Source of the DNA: Rubricoccus sp038746605
GTDB lineage: Bacteria > Bacteroidota > Rhodothermia > Rhodothermales > Rubricoccaceae
DNA length: 64,000 nt
Direction of reading: 5' to 3'
Assembly: GCA_038746605.1 (NCBI GenBank)
Contig: JBCDKM010000001.1
Coordinates: forward strand, 248,001 to 312,000
The position numbers were made by a program, and so were the translations under genes. Positions 33,937 through 42,337 of the stretch are shown here, one piece after another. Position 1 is the first letter of the stretch. Every line of letters starts with the position of its first letter. Below the pieces are notes generated by a model, which had not been told where the DNA came from, did no database searches, and saw nothing but the letters and a program-made list of their open reading frames with translations.

Positions 33937-34832
33937 TGACCGCGTCGGTCCCGGCTCGGGTTTGGGTCGTGCTCTGGGTCGGCCTCGCGACGCTCGGCGC
34001 GAGTGCCATCCTGATCCGTCTCGCAGGCGTCGAGGAGACGACGGATTTTCGAACGCTCGTCGTCTGGCGACTCATCTTCACAGTGGCACTTCTCGCTCCC
34101 ATCGGTCTCGGCCGCGAGGCGCGTTCCGATTTCCGAACGCTCGACCGCCGTGACGTGGGGCTGCTCGTGACAGCAGGAGGGCTCCTCGCGTTCCACTTCC
34201 TCGGCTGGTTCGCGTCCCTGGCGTTCACGAGCGTCGCCAGTGCGACTGTGCTCGTGACGATGAGCCCGCTCTTCATTGCACTTCTCGGGGTTGTGTTGCT
34301 CAAGGAGCGTCCGGGACGGACGACATGGATCGCGATCTTGTTCGGGGTGGCCGGTGCGGTGCTGATCGGTGTGGGGGACTCGCGCGGCGGGGTCTTTCCA
34401 CAGGCTGCGCTCGGCAACGCACTCGCATTTGGCGCGGCGCTCTGCATTGCGATCTACCTGCTCGTCGGGCGAGCCGTCCGTCAGCGGGTCGGGTTCGGGG
34501 CCTATTTCTTTCCCATCAACGTCGTCGTGCTGGTGGTCACACTGACGGTGGCCGTTGTGGGCGGTATCCCTCTGGCGCTGGACCTCCCGACCCTGGGCCT
34601 CTGTCTCGCGATGGCACTCGGGCCGGGCCTACTCGGCCACGGTGCGTTGGCGTATTCGGTCAAGTACCTCCCCGCCGCGACGGTGGGGCTGCTCTCACTG
34701 GTGGAGCCGGTCGTGTCGGCACTTCTCGCGCTCGTCCTGTTCCGCGAAGTCCCTGTGCCCCTTGCGGTTGTCGGGATGATGGTCGTCCTCGGGTCTATCG
34801 CAGCGGTGCTGTGGCCGAGCCGCCAGAGGTAA
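33936..34832 (+). CDS. DMT-superfamily (EamA) transporter
   Basis: A 298-aa, ten-helix permease with two EamA repeats: WVGLATLGASAILIRLAG to LLGVVLLKERPGRTTWIAIL, and ALGNALAFGAALCIAIYLLV to LALVLFREVPVPLAVVGMMV. The start is GTG at 33936 (VTASVPARVW), overlapping the DUF4293 stop. The transported metabolite cannot be read from sequence. Its 3' end overlaps the convergent GT2 gene by 38 bp. Confidence 0.88.
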   Translation: MTASVPARVWVVLWVGLATLGASAILIRLAGVEETTDFRTLVVWRLIFTVALLAPIGLGREARSDFRTLDRRDVGLLVTAGGLLAFHFLGWFASLAFTSVASATVLVTMSPLFIALLGVVLLKERPGRTTWIAILFGVAGAVLIGVGDSRGGVFPQAALGNALAFGAALCIAIYLLVGRAVRQRVGFGAYFFPINVVVLVVTLTVAVVGGIPLALDLPTLGLCLAMALGPGLLGHGALAYSVKYLPAATVGLLSLVEPVVSALLALVLFREVPVPLAVVGMMVVLGSIAAVLWPSRQR

Positions 34833-35838
34833 AAGCCTCCTCGCGTAGACTCGCGAAGGTGTTCCGCCCCCGCGCGAAGTGATCCACGACGACCGAGCGC
34901 TGGTACATCGGAGGCTGCGGCTCTCCTAGAGGCGGTGAGGTGATTGCCGGGATGCGTGCCGTCGCATCGCGCCAGCCCTCGCGGATGGCCCGCGCCTCAG
35001 CCATGCTCCCGGAAGCCGCGAGGCGGACCGCCCCAACAGCATCGAATGCCCTGCGCGCGCGGAGGACACGCCTCGCCTCGTCGCGAGGCAGGTTCTTGGC
35101 GAGCATCACGAGCCCGTTCCGGTAGTTGAGGTACGTCTTCCGCGCGCTACCACGCGGAAGCGAGGCTCCGCCGAGATGATAGACCTCACTCGCGGGCTCG
35201 CACCGGACGCGCCAGCCCTCGCGCCAAAGACGCCAGCACAGATCGATTTCTTCCATGTGCATCCCGAACGAGGCATCGAACCCCCCCGCCTCGGTGAAGG
35301 CGTCGCGGCGGATGGCGAGGGCTGCGCCGGTCGCCCAGGAGACATCGCGCGGCGTGTCGTACTGTCCGGTGTCCGGTTCGAGAATTTCGAAGAGGCGACC
35401 CCTCGTGAACGGGAAGCCGTAGAGATCCAGAAATCCGCCCGCCGCTCCCGCGTATTCGAAGGTTTCGCGGTCGAGTTGGAGAAGCTTGGGCTGAACGGCC
35501 GCTAGGCGTGGGTCTTGTTCGAGCGCGTCCACGAGGGGTGTCAGCCAGCCGGGCGGGACCTCCACGTCGTTGTTGAGGAACACCAGCACGTCGCCCGTCG
35601 CGTGAGGGACCGCCTCGTTGTTGCCCGCCGCGAAGAGCAGATTCTCAGCGTGCCGTACGACGACGATCTCGGGGTGGTGCTCGCGTAGCCACTCGGCTGT
35701 CCCGTCCGAAGAGTCGTTGTCCGCGATGACGACCTCGACGCTTGGGTAGTCCGTCGCGAGGACCGACGGGAGGAACCGTTCCAGCAACTCGCGCCCGTTC
35801 CAGGTGACGATGACGACGGAGACGCGGGGGCGAGACAC
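34795..35838 (-). CDS. GT2-family glycosyltransferase
   Basis: A 347-aa cytoplasmic GT-A enzyme. The nucleotide-sugar domain opens VSVVIVTWNGRELLERFLPS; DNDSSDGTAEWL and LVFLNNDVEVPPGWL (DxD-like site) follow, then WATGAALAIRRDAFTEAGGF with EEIDLCWRLWREGW, the acceptor-side motif of rhamnosyl/polysaccharide-type GT2 enzymes. Its upstream leader carries the tandem hairpins at 35882-36030. No other polysaccharide genes are adjacent, so the acceptor is unknown. Confidence 0.88.
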   Translation of the reverse strand: MSRPRVSVVIVTWNGRELLERFLPSVLATDYPSVEVVIADNDSSDGTAEWLREHHPEIVVVRHAENLLFAAGNNEAVPHATGDVLVFLNNDVEVPPGWLTPLVDALEQDPRLAAVQPKLLQLDRETFEYAGAAGGFLDLYGFPFTRGRLFEILEPDTGQYDTPRDVSWATGAALAIRRDAFTEAGGFDASFGMHMEEIDLCWRLWREGWRVRCEPASEVYHLGGASLPRGSARKTYLNYRNGLVMLAKNLPRDEARRVLRARRAFDAVGAVRLAASGSMAEARAIREGWRDATARIPAITSPPLGEPQPPMYQRSVVVDHFARGRNTFASLREEAFTSGGSATAPLR

Positions 35839-35881
35839 GAAAGGGAGAAGTGGTGCCGCCGAAGCTAGCCGCCAGAACAGA

Positions 35882-35934
35882 CGAACGGCACGGCGACCAT
35901 GGGCTCCACCACGAGCCGGTCGCCGTGCCGTTCG
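35882..35934 (-). ncRNA. Structured hairpin unit 1 in GT2 leader
   Basis: Outer arms CGAACGGCACGGCGACC (35882-35898) and its exact complement (35918-35934) form a 17-bp stem. On the minus strand the tip is GGCTC-GTGGTG-GAGCC, itself a 5-bp hairpin with a GUGGUG loop, followed by a 3-nt CAT bulge. TCTGTTCT follows the stem on the minus strand. Confidence 0.65.
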
Positions 35935-35949
35935 GTCCTGAGAACAAGA

Positions 35950-36003
35950 CGGGCGGCGTGGCTACCACAGGCCCCACCACGAGCCGGTAACGCACGCCGC
36001 CCG
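35950..36003 (-). ncRNA. Structured hairpin unit 2 in GT2 leader
   Basis: Arms CGGGCGGCGTG (35950-35960) and CACGCCGCCCG (35993-36003) give 11 bp, followed by four further pairs nearer the tip. The stem sequence differs from unit 1, but the tip GGCTC-GTGGTG-GGGCC with a 3-nt bulge is kept. Two changes are G·U pairs only on the minus strand. TCTTGTTCT follows. Confidence 0.65.
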
Positions 36004-36030
36004 ACACCACGACCGGTACTCACACCGGCG
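36004..36030 (-). repeat. Truncated third unit of the leader repeat
   Basis: On the minus strand this 27-nt stretch resembles the 5' half of unit 2 (ACCGG-TCGTGGTG against ACCGGCTCGTGGTG) but has no matching 3' arm. It looks like a decayed copy. Confidence 0.35.
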
Positions 36031-36217
36031 CTGCCAGAGGCGCCACCCTAGACACACGAGTTTCGCGGATATAACAGTGCCCCTCATCTTTCTTTCAGAT
36101 TGCCGCTTCTCGACCCAACAGTCCGTTTTCGCGGCGGCTTCGGGACCAAGGGGCGGCTCCGCGCGAACGGACAAGGGACCGTGTCGTACTCTTTAGGCGC
36201 CTTCCCACCACGACTAT

Positions 36218-36610
36218 ATGCGGTTCGCCCTCATCCTGATCGTCATCGTCGCGCTCGGCGGCATCCTCTTCGCCACGCAGCCGACCAACCTCGAAGAGAT
36301 CGAGTTTGCCGTTCCCTTTATTGGGACCTCGATCTTCGGTATCAAGCTCTGGACCGTTCTCGGGGCGTGGATCTTAGGTCTCGCCCTCGGCTACCTCGCG
36401 GCGGTTCCCGGGGCGTTCTCCGCCAAGCGTCGCGCCAAGAAGGCAGAGAAGCAGCTAGCCGCCGTGGGGGGAAAGACTACTGAGGCAGCGCCAGCCCCGA
36501 CGACCACGGCTCCGCCCGCCTCGGCGGCGGCCTCGGATGCCGCTACGGACAGTGCGGAGATCCAGCGGCTCGCAGATCAGGTCGCCAAGAGCACCGAGGG
36601 CCTCCGATAA
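36218..36610 (+). CDS. LapA/DUF1049-like membrane protein
   Basis: A 130-aa protein with two TM helices (MRFALILIVIVALGGILFAT and KLWTVLGAWILGLALGYLAA) joined by a short loop containing IEFAVPFIG. A basic cytoplasmic patch (SAKRRAKKAEKQ) and an Ala/Thr-rich tail with a helix (IQRLADQVAKS) follow. This is the LapA_dom/DUF1049 layout; E. coli LapA works with LapB in LPS control, but that role is not shown here. It lies 3 bp before corA. Confidence 0.78.
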   Translation: MRFALILIVIVALGGILFATQPTNLEEIEFAVPFIGTSIFGIKLWTVLGAWILGLALGYLAAVPGAFSAKRRAKKAEKQLAAVGGKTTEAAPAPTTTAPPASAAASDAATDSAEIQRLADQVAKSTEGLR

Positions 36611-36613
36611 ACC

Positions 36614-37807
36614 GTGGCAACTCCTACGGAGAACCTCCGCGAGGCTGCGCGGAGGCAGGCCGAGCTAACGCGCGGCGAGGCTCGCGTGCTCCTGGATGAG
36701 GCTGGACGCCTCGTCCAACTACCGTTCCGGCTTCTCGGTCGGCCACACACACGGCTCGTGGAGCGTCGAAACGGAGAAATGGGTGTCCCGGCGGGGACGC
36801 TCGTTCACCTGACCGACGCAGAGCCCGCCACAGCCGAGATCCGGCACTACACCCCGAACTGGGCGGAGACGAAGACCATCTCGAAGGTCAGCGACGCCGA
36901 GGCGGACGCCCTCGCGCACCTCGCCACTGGGCCGGGCGTGACGTGGATCAACGTCAACGGGGTCAAGGACACGCGCGCGATTGCGGCTCTCGGTGATGCC
37001 TTCGGCCTGCACCCCCTCGTTCAGGAAGACCTCGTCCACACCACACAGCGACCGAAGGTGGAGGTGTATGCGCGGCACACCTTCGTCGTCGCGCGGATGG
37101 TGCATCCGAGGACCGGCGAAGTGGAACAGGTCGCCTTCGTTCTCGGGGATGGCTTCCTGCTCTCGTTCCAGGAGCGCGCGGGCGATGTGTTCGACGCGGT
37201 CCGCCAACGCATCGCGACCGACGGCTCGCGCGTCCGAGGAGAAGGCGCCGACTACCTCCTGTATGCGTTGCTGGACGTGCTCATGGACGCAGCCTTCGCG
37301 ACCGTCGAGCGCCTCGGCGACGCTACCGAGGCGCTCGAAGAGGCCGTCCTCGGAGACCCCGGGCCGAGCGTTCGCGCTGCCATCGCAGGGCTCCGCCGCG
37401 AGATCCTCGTCGTGCGGCGCGCCGTCTGGCCTCTTCGCGAGGTGATCTCGACGCTCATCCGTGATGAGAGCCCGTTCGTTACGGAGAAAACTCAGGTCTT
37501 CCTGCGCGACGTACAGGACCATTGCGTGCAAGCGGCGGACGCGCTCGAAACGCTTCGCGACGTCCTCGCGGGCCTCTCCGATCTCTACCTCTCGGCCGTC
37601 TCGATGCGGCAGAATGAGGTGATGAAGGCACTCACCGTCATCGGTGCGGTGTTTCTTCCGCTGACGTTCCTGACCGGGCTCTACGGGATGAACTTCGACC
37701 GGATGCCGGAGCTACACCTCCCGTACGCCTACCCGACGTTCCTCATCCTCCTCGCGCTCGTGACGGCGTTCACGCTCGTGTACTTCAAGGTCAAGCGCTG
37801 GCTATGA
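36614..37807 (+). CDS. corA: Magnesium/cobalt transporter CorA
   Basis: A 397-aa divalent cation channel. A large cytoplasmic domain (residues ~1-320) with VTWINVNGVKDT, HPLVQEDLVHTTQRPKVEVY and the long stalk helix is followed by two C-terminal TM helices. The YGMNF selectivity motif lies in FLTGLYGMNFDRMPEL between them, and the tail is VKRWL. The start is GTG at 36614, 3 bp after the LapA-like stop. It converges on the FG-GAP lipoprotein gene with only 4 bp between. Confidence 0.95.
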   Translation: MATPTENLREAARRQAELTRGEARVLLDEAGRLVQLPFRLLGRPHTRLVERRNGEMGVPAGTLVHLTDAEPATAEIRHYTPNWAETKTISKVSDAEADALAHLATGPGVTWINVNGVKDTRAIAALGDAFGLHPLVQEDLVHTTQRPKVEVYARHTFVVARMVHPRTGEVEQVAFVLGDGFLLSFQERAGDVFDAVRQRIATDGSRVRGEGADYLLYALLDVLMDAAFATVERLGDATEALEEAVLGDPGPSVRAAIAGLRREILVVRRAVWPLREVISTLIRDESPFVTEKTQVFLRDVQDHCVQAADALETLRDVLAGLSDLYLSAVSMRQNEVMKALTVIGAVFLPLTFLTGLYGMNFDRMPELHLPYAYPTFLILLALVTAFTLVYFKVKRWL

Positions 37808-37811
37808 GGAC

Positions 37812-39983
37812 CTACCGCGCGAGCGTCACACGCACGGTTTCGCCTTCCGCGAGGCCCACGAGATAGACGCCAGCAGGGACCGCCTCGCCCGCCTCGTTGA
37901 GTCCGTCCCAGGTGGCCGTATCGTCCGAGACCAGCAAGCGGCGGATCTCGCGACCTCGTACATCGCGCACGATGAGATCGCCCCGGGCCTGCCGACCAAA
38001 GGAAAGCCGGACTTCGCCTGTCGATGGGTTTGGGAAGGCGACGATGGAGGGGGCTGCCGCTGGGCCGGGGGCGACCGAGACGTCGAGGGTTCCGGTCCAA
38101 TACAGAAGCCCGCCGGAGTCGGCGCCGGAGAGGATGTCGGGTACGCCATCGCCGGAGAGGTCGGCGGCGCGAGGGGTAGTCGTGAGGCGCTCCGCGTTGA
38201 CCTCCCCGACGCTCTCGAACATTGGGGCGGTGGCGGTGCCGGTGTTGCGGTAGAGTTGGATCTGGCCTGTGGAGGTGCCCACGAGAGCGTCGAGGTCGCC
38301 GTCCCCGTCGAGATCCGCGAGAGCGGGGCTGCTCTCCTGGCCTACGTCGCCGGGAAGTCCGATGGCATCGCGGAAGTTGAGGTCCGCCTGCTCCGGCTGG
38401 CCGTTGGACTTGGTCTCGAACTCCGGCGCGCTCGCGGAGCCGATGTTGCGGTAGAGGAACACGCGCCCGTTGCTCTCGCCGATGGCGAGGTCGAGGTCGC
38501 CGTCTCCGTCGATGTCGGCGAGGGTGGGGCGGGAGTATTGCCCGGCATCGATTCCGCCGAAGCGGGTCTCGCGAAGCTCCCACGTGCCCGAGGTCGCCGT
38601 GCCCGTGTTCTCTAGATAGGCCATCCGGCCGTTGAAGCCACCGACGAGGAGGTCGAGGTCGCCGTCTCCGTCGATGTCGCCGAAGACGGGTGCATAGCCT
38701 CCGAAGTCGTACTCCAGGCCGAGCCAGTCGGCGTCTTCCATCACGAACCGGGGCGCGGTGGCGGACCCTTCGTTGCGGTAGAGCGCTAGGTTGGCGTCTG
38801 TGTTGCCATCGCCGACGACGAGGTCGAGGTCTCCATCGGCGTCGATGTCTGCGAGGGCGGGGACGGAGCGTCGGCCCTCATCGATGCCTCGAATGAGCTG
38901 GGTGGTCTCGCGCGAGAAGTCCGGCGAAGTCGGTGTGCCAGTGTTCTCGAAGAAGACGAGGTTGTTCGTCCCCGTGACTGGGGAGACGCACAGGCCGCCG
39001 AGCACGCCTACGAGAAGGTCGAGGTCGCCGTCACCGTCCGTATCGCCGAAGGCGGGGGCGTTCTGGGCTCCCGGGGTGCCCTCGCCCATCGGGTAGCTCT
39101 GCGTCACGAGATCCAGATCTGGATCTTCCGCCGTGCCGACGTTGAGGAAATAGAAGAGCCGCTCAGTGAAAAAGTCGCCCCAGATCAGTTCGGGGCCACC
39201 GCCGTTCTCGATGTCCACGAAGGCCGTGGCGTTCGCGCCGTGACGCGTCGGGCGGCCCAGAGGCGAGGGGAAGCCGTTCGCGCTGATGGTCTCGACGCAT
39301 TGCGGCTGCCCTTCGAAGATCTGGATGCCTTCCCAGTTCTCCGTGATTCGGTCGTACTGGGGGATGCTGTTCTCCATCCCGTCCAGGCGGTAGTAGGTGA
39401 TCGTGCCCAGATCGGCCTTGCCCGCGATGATGTCGGGATCGCCGTCGCCGTCACCATCGCCCCAGGATGGAACGGTCGTGTCCTCGATCTGGACGGGGGA
39501 GCCTCCGACTGCGAGGAGCGGGTCGGCCCGGAGTTCAAGGATTGGCTCCGAGGCGGTTCCCACGTTCTCGAAATAGCGCACGCGTCCGGGCGTGCCCCGC
39601 GTGAACAGGTCCGGGTCGCCGTCCGCATCCACGTCCACAAACCGGAACCAGGGGCCTGTGCGGATGCCATCGAGCGCTCCTGTACGCCAGATCCACTCAC
39701 CGCCCGCGTTCTCGAACACTCCGATCCCAGCCCCTCCGACAGCTACCGCGAGGTCGGCGATGCCGTCTCCGGTCAGATCGACCAACTGAGGCACGGGAGC
39801 CCAGAAGCCGCCCGTGAAGGGGACCGGGAGGTCCGCACCGTCCAACTCCACAGGGAAGGGCGTGGGGGTGCGCTGGAAGTCGTCTGGAGAGAAGGAAGCC
39901 TGGGCTTGGGCTTCCATGGGAGGCGCGGACGCGCAGCCGCCGAGGAGAACGGCCAGCGCGACGAAGGAGAGGAAGATGCGCAC
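37812..39983 (-). CDS. FG-GAP/VCBS-repeat lipoprotein with T9SS-type C-terminal domain
   Basis: A 723-aa exported protein. The N-terminus MRIFLSFVALAVLLGGC is a lipoprotein signal (lipobox LGGC). The body is a beta-propeller-like array of calcium-binding FG-GAP repeats, each with a DGDGDLDLLVG-like core (for example near residues 310, 380, 440, 490 and 555). The last ~75 residues (PNPSTGEVRLSFG, RDVRGREIRRLLVS, GVYLVGLAEGETVRVTLAR) are a type A T9SS sorting domain. A lipid anchor plus a sorting domain in one protein is unusual. It may be co-transcribed with the upstream propeller lipoprotein (37-bp gap). Confidence 0.85.
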   Translation of the reverse strand: MRIFLSFVALAVLLGGCASAPPMEAQAQASFSPDDFQRTPTPFPVELDGADLPVPFTGGFWAPVPQLVDLTGDGIADLAVAVGGAGIGVFENAGGEWIWRTGALDGIRTGPWFRFVDVDADGDPDLFTRGTPGRVRYFENVGTASEPILELRADPLLAVGGSPVQIEDTTVPSWGDGDGDGDPDIIAGKADLGTITYYRLDGMENSIPQYDRITENWEGIQIFEGQPQCVETISANGFPSPLGRPTRHGANATAFVDIENGGGPELIWGDFFTERLFYFLNVGTAEDPDLDLVTQSYPMGEGTPGAQNAPAFGDTDGDGDLDLLVGVLGGLCVSPVTGTNNLVFFENTGTPTSPDFSRETTQLIRGIDEGRRSVPALADIDADGDLDLVVGDGNTDANLALYRNEGSATAPRFVMEDADWLGLEYDFGGYAPVFGDIDGDGDLDLLVGGFNGRMAYLENTGTATSGTWELRETRFGGIDAGQYSRPTLADIDGDGDLDLAIGESNGRVFLYRNIGSASAPEFETKSNGQPEQADLNFRDAIGLPGDVGQESSPALADLDGDGDLDALVGTSTGQIQLYRNTGTATAPMFESVGEVNAERLTTTPRAADLSGDGVPDILSGADSGGLLYWTGTLDVSVAPGPAAAPSIVAFPNPSTGEVRLSFGRQARGDLIVRDVRGREIRRLLVSDDTATWDGLNEAGEAVPAGVYLVGLAEGETVRVTLAR

Positions 39984-40020
39984 GTGTGGAGCGGGTGAGG
40001 GCGTGCGGAGAAGAGACTGA

Positions 40021-41748
40021 CTAGCGGGGGTCGTAGATCGCGAGGCCGGACGCGAAGCGGCCCGTCTGGATCACGCCCAGGATGTCCCCCGTGGCCGTGT
40101 CGATCATCGCGACGTTGCCGTAGAGGTCTGCAGACTCGGCTTCTCCGTCAGAGTCGAGGAAGCGGATGAAAGGCATCCACGCGATCTCGGCCATCCTCAT
40201 GCCGCCGCTCATCGCGCTGTCCTCCATGGTGTCATGGTCCATCGCGCCGTGGTCCATACCGGAATGATCCATCTCGTCATCGCCCATCTGTGAGTGGTCC
40301 ATTCCGCTCATGCCGTCGTGATCCATCCCACCGGCGGGTGCCATGTTCATCATGGGCATGTTGAAGTTGCGGCTGGAGACGAAGAGGACTGAGCCGTCTG
40401 CCGAGATCGCGCTGCCGTGCGGCTGCGAGAATGGACCTCCGACGGGGTTGGAGATGGTTCTGTTCGCGGAGAGCGACGCGTGGTCAACGACGCTAACGGT
40501 GTTGGACATCCGGTTCGGGACGTAGACGAGCGATCCGTCCGGCGAGAAGATGGGGTGCCACGGCTGCTCCCCAGTCTCGACCTCCCCTCGGAGCGTGAGG
40601 TCGCCCGCCTCGGTGTCGAAGTCGAAGACGTAGACCCCGGAGCCGAGCTGCGAGCTGAGGACGACCGTCTCCCCGTCCGGCGAGACGGCGTACTGGACGA
40701 ACGCGAGGGCGCCGTCGATCAACTCTTGGTCCACGAGGTCGCCCGTCTCCGCATCGAAGACGTACGCGGGGGTACGGGCACTCTGCGCCGTGAGACCGGC
40801 GGTGAACATGAAGCGACCATCGCGCGAGACGCCGAGAGCATGCGGGTGTACGTCCGGCGTTTGGATAGTCTCAAAGGCGAGCGTGCTCACGTCGAAACGG
40901 CCGATGCCCGAGGAGGTCGGGTCAGCGGAGAAGGAGCGACCCGCGAAGAGGCGCGGCGTGGCGGCGTCGAAGGCCAGCATGCCGGGCTTCTGGAAAGTGC
41001 CCTCGCCGTCCGGTGGCATCTCACTCGCGAGGAGGTAGCCGTCCTCGGCCGGGTCCATCGTGAGATCCGAGGAGAGTTTGAGGACGGACCCACCGCCGTC
41101 GCCAGAGATGAGCGCGACGTACCATGCCTGGCCGTCAGGCTGTGCGATGACGTGGTGCGGCTTGGCGTCCGCAGGCTGTCCCAACTCCTCGAAGTACACG
41201 TTCCGCACGATGCGCTGGCGCTCCACATCCACAATGCTGACGCGGCCCGCGAACTGGTTGCAGACGTAGAGGAGCACATCCGCGTCGGAGTAGGCCGCCC
41301 GCCCGCTCGCGTCGGGTGCGCCTGCCTCGATCCAGCGGCGGAGGTAGCGGACCTCATCGTCTTCCAGACGGCTCAGGTTGGGCAGCGGATTCTCGCTGTC
41401 CGGGGCGAGGGCTTCTTCAGCCAACCGAACGAGAAGGCTCGCGTCCGCGTCGAAGGGGACGAGCGTCATGCTCGGGCCTGCCTCTAGCACGGCCGCGTAG
41501 GTGACGCTCTCAGGGTCGGCCGTGGCGTCCGTTGCGACGGGGGAGAGAGCATCGCGCCCGACGAGGATCGCGCGGACATACCGCTCAAAGTCCACCTCCG
41601 CGACGTCGTCGAAGTCCACCGTGTCGGGATCGATCAGCGGATCGGAGCAGTCGGTGCCGTTCGGGCACTCGGCGACGTTGCTGGTGGAATCGCAGCCTAC
41701 GAGCGGGAGCGCGAGCAGGAGGGCGAGGGTGGCGAGGAGGAAACGCAT
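40021..41748 (-). CDS. Beta-propeller lipoprotein with Met/His/Asp-rich metal-binding-like segment
   Basis: A 575-aa lipoprotein starting at MRFLLATLALLLALPLVGC (lipobox LVGC). Residues ~50-160 resemble the small cytochrome-like PSCyt1 domain (LSRLEDDEVRYLRRWIEAGA) but lack a CxxCH haem motif. A YncE-like seven-bladed propeller follows (DVLLYVCNQFAGRVSIVDVE, SPDGETVVLSSQLGSG, SPDGSLVYVPNRMSNTV). A Met/His/Asp-rich insertion (bases ~40191-40365: MDHDGMSGMDHSQM, DEMDHSGMDHGAMDHD) sits in the last blade region. Such segments bind Cu(I)/Ag(I) in CopB/PcoB-type proteins. The function is unknown; periplasmic copper handling is a fair guess. Confidence 0.78.
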   Translation of the reverse strand: MRFLLATLALLLALPLVGCDSTSNVAECPNGTDCSDPLIDPDTVDFDDVAEVDFERYVRAILVGRDALSPVATDATADPESVTYAAVLEAGPSMTLVPFDADASLLVRLAEEALAPDSENPLPNLSRLEDDEVRYLRRWIEAGAPDASGRAAYSDADVLLYVCNQFAGRVSIVDVERQRIVRNVYFEELGQPADAKPHHVIAQPDGQAWYVALISGDGGGSVLKLSSDLTMDPAEDGYLLASEMPPDGEGTFQKPGMLAFDAATPRLFAGRSFSADPTSSGIGRFDVSTLAFETIQTPDVHPHALGVSRDGRFMFTAGLTAQSARTPAYVFDAETGDLVDQELIDGALAFVQYAVSPDGETVVLSSQLGSGVYVFDFDTEAGDLTLRGEVETGEQPWHPIFSPDGSLVYVPNRMSNTVSVVDHASLSANRTISNPVGGPFSQPHGSAISADGSVLFVSSRNFNMPMMNMAPAGGMDHDGMSGMDHSQMGDDEMDHSGMDHGAMDHDTMEDSAMSGGMRMAEIAWMPFIRFLDSDGEAESADLYGNVAMIDTATGDILGVIQTGRFASGLAIYDPR

Positions 41749-41939
41749 GTGTCGAGGAGGGAGGACGGCACAAGATCGGTCCATTCGGCCCGTGTGGGAA
41801 GAGGAGGAGTCGAAACGGTAGCAAGCGGACCATCGCCCGGCCTGAGCGGGTCGCGGCAACGTCCGCCCCGGTGTCGTTCGCGTCCTGCTCACAGGGCCAG
41901 AGTAGGCAGCGCCGTAAGGGGCGCGTGGAGGGGAAACGC

Positions 41940-42296
41940 CTACGATCTGCGTAGGGCCGACCCTGCATGGCGAAGCAACGAGCCCAGTCGGCGAAGGCTG
42001 GATTGGAGCGATGCGTCTGCGGCCTCGGCACTCGCCTCGGTCTGCTCGCCGAGGCGGACGAGGATCGCCCCGACCGTCGTGCCGTTGACGCCCTCACCCG
42101 TCAAAGCCTCGTGCAACTCGCCGAGCCCATCGGCGATGGGTTGCAGATCGCCTCTGCCCGTGGCTTCGATCTCGCGCTTCCAGTCGTCGATGCGGTTGAC
42201 GCCCTTGGACAGCGGCAACTGCTGGAGGCCGGTCTCTAGTTCGTCGATGGTGGCCGTGATCTCGGCCCTGTGGGTATCGGTCGGGAGGGGATCCAT
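41940..42296 (-). CDS. Small helical protein of unknown function
   Basis: A 118-aa cytoplasmic, largely alpha-helical protein starting at MDPLPTDTHRAEITATIDEL, with a second long helix (LGELHEALTGEGVNGTTVGA onward). There is no cysteine, membrane segment or known motif. It is the last gene of a likely minus-strand group with the EcsC and PHA-system genes. A palindrome variant at 42033-42056 lies inside its coding sequence, and a standard copy lies upstream. Confidence 0.55.
   Translation of the reverse strand: MDPLPTDTHRAEITATIDELETGLQQLPLSKGVNRIDDWKREIEATGRGDLQPIADGLGELHEALTGEGVNGTTVGAILVRLGEQTEASAEAADASLQSSLRRLGSLLRHAGSALRRS
42033..42056. repeat. Dispersed palindrome inside the 118-aa gene
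   Basis: Arms CGCCTCGG (42033-42040) and CCGAGGCG (42049-42056) around an 8-nt loop, within the C-terminal third of the small helical protein's coding sequence. Confidence 0.5.
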
Positions 42297-42311
42297 GCAG
42301 GGGGAGGGTGT

Positions 42312-42331
42312 CCGCCTCGGGCGCGAGGCGG
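42312..42331. repeat. Dispersed palindrome between EcsC and the 118-aa gene
   Basis: CCGCCTCG (42312-42319) and CGAGGCGG (42324-42331) with a 4-nt loop (GGCG), in the 41-bp gap between two minus-strand genes. Confidence 0.65.
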
Positions 42332-42337
42332 GAGGAG

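Larger units (their letters stand above)
35839..36217. promoter_or_regulatory. Divergent intergenic region with structured leader
   Basis: A 379-bp gap between the minus-strand GT2 gene and the plus-strand LapA-like gene. The half nearest GT2 holds two tandem hairpins and a truncated third unit. The rest is unremarkable apart from a possible AT-rich promoter stretch near 36061-36076 (TTTCGCGGATATAACA). Confidence 0.5.
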
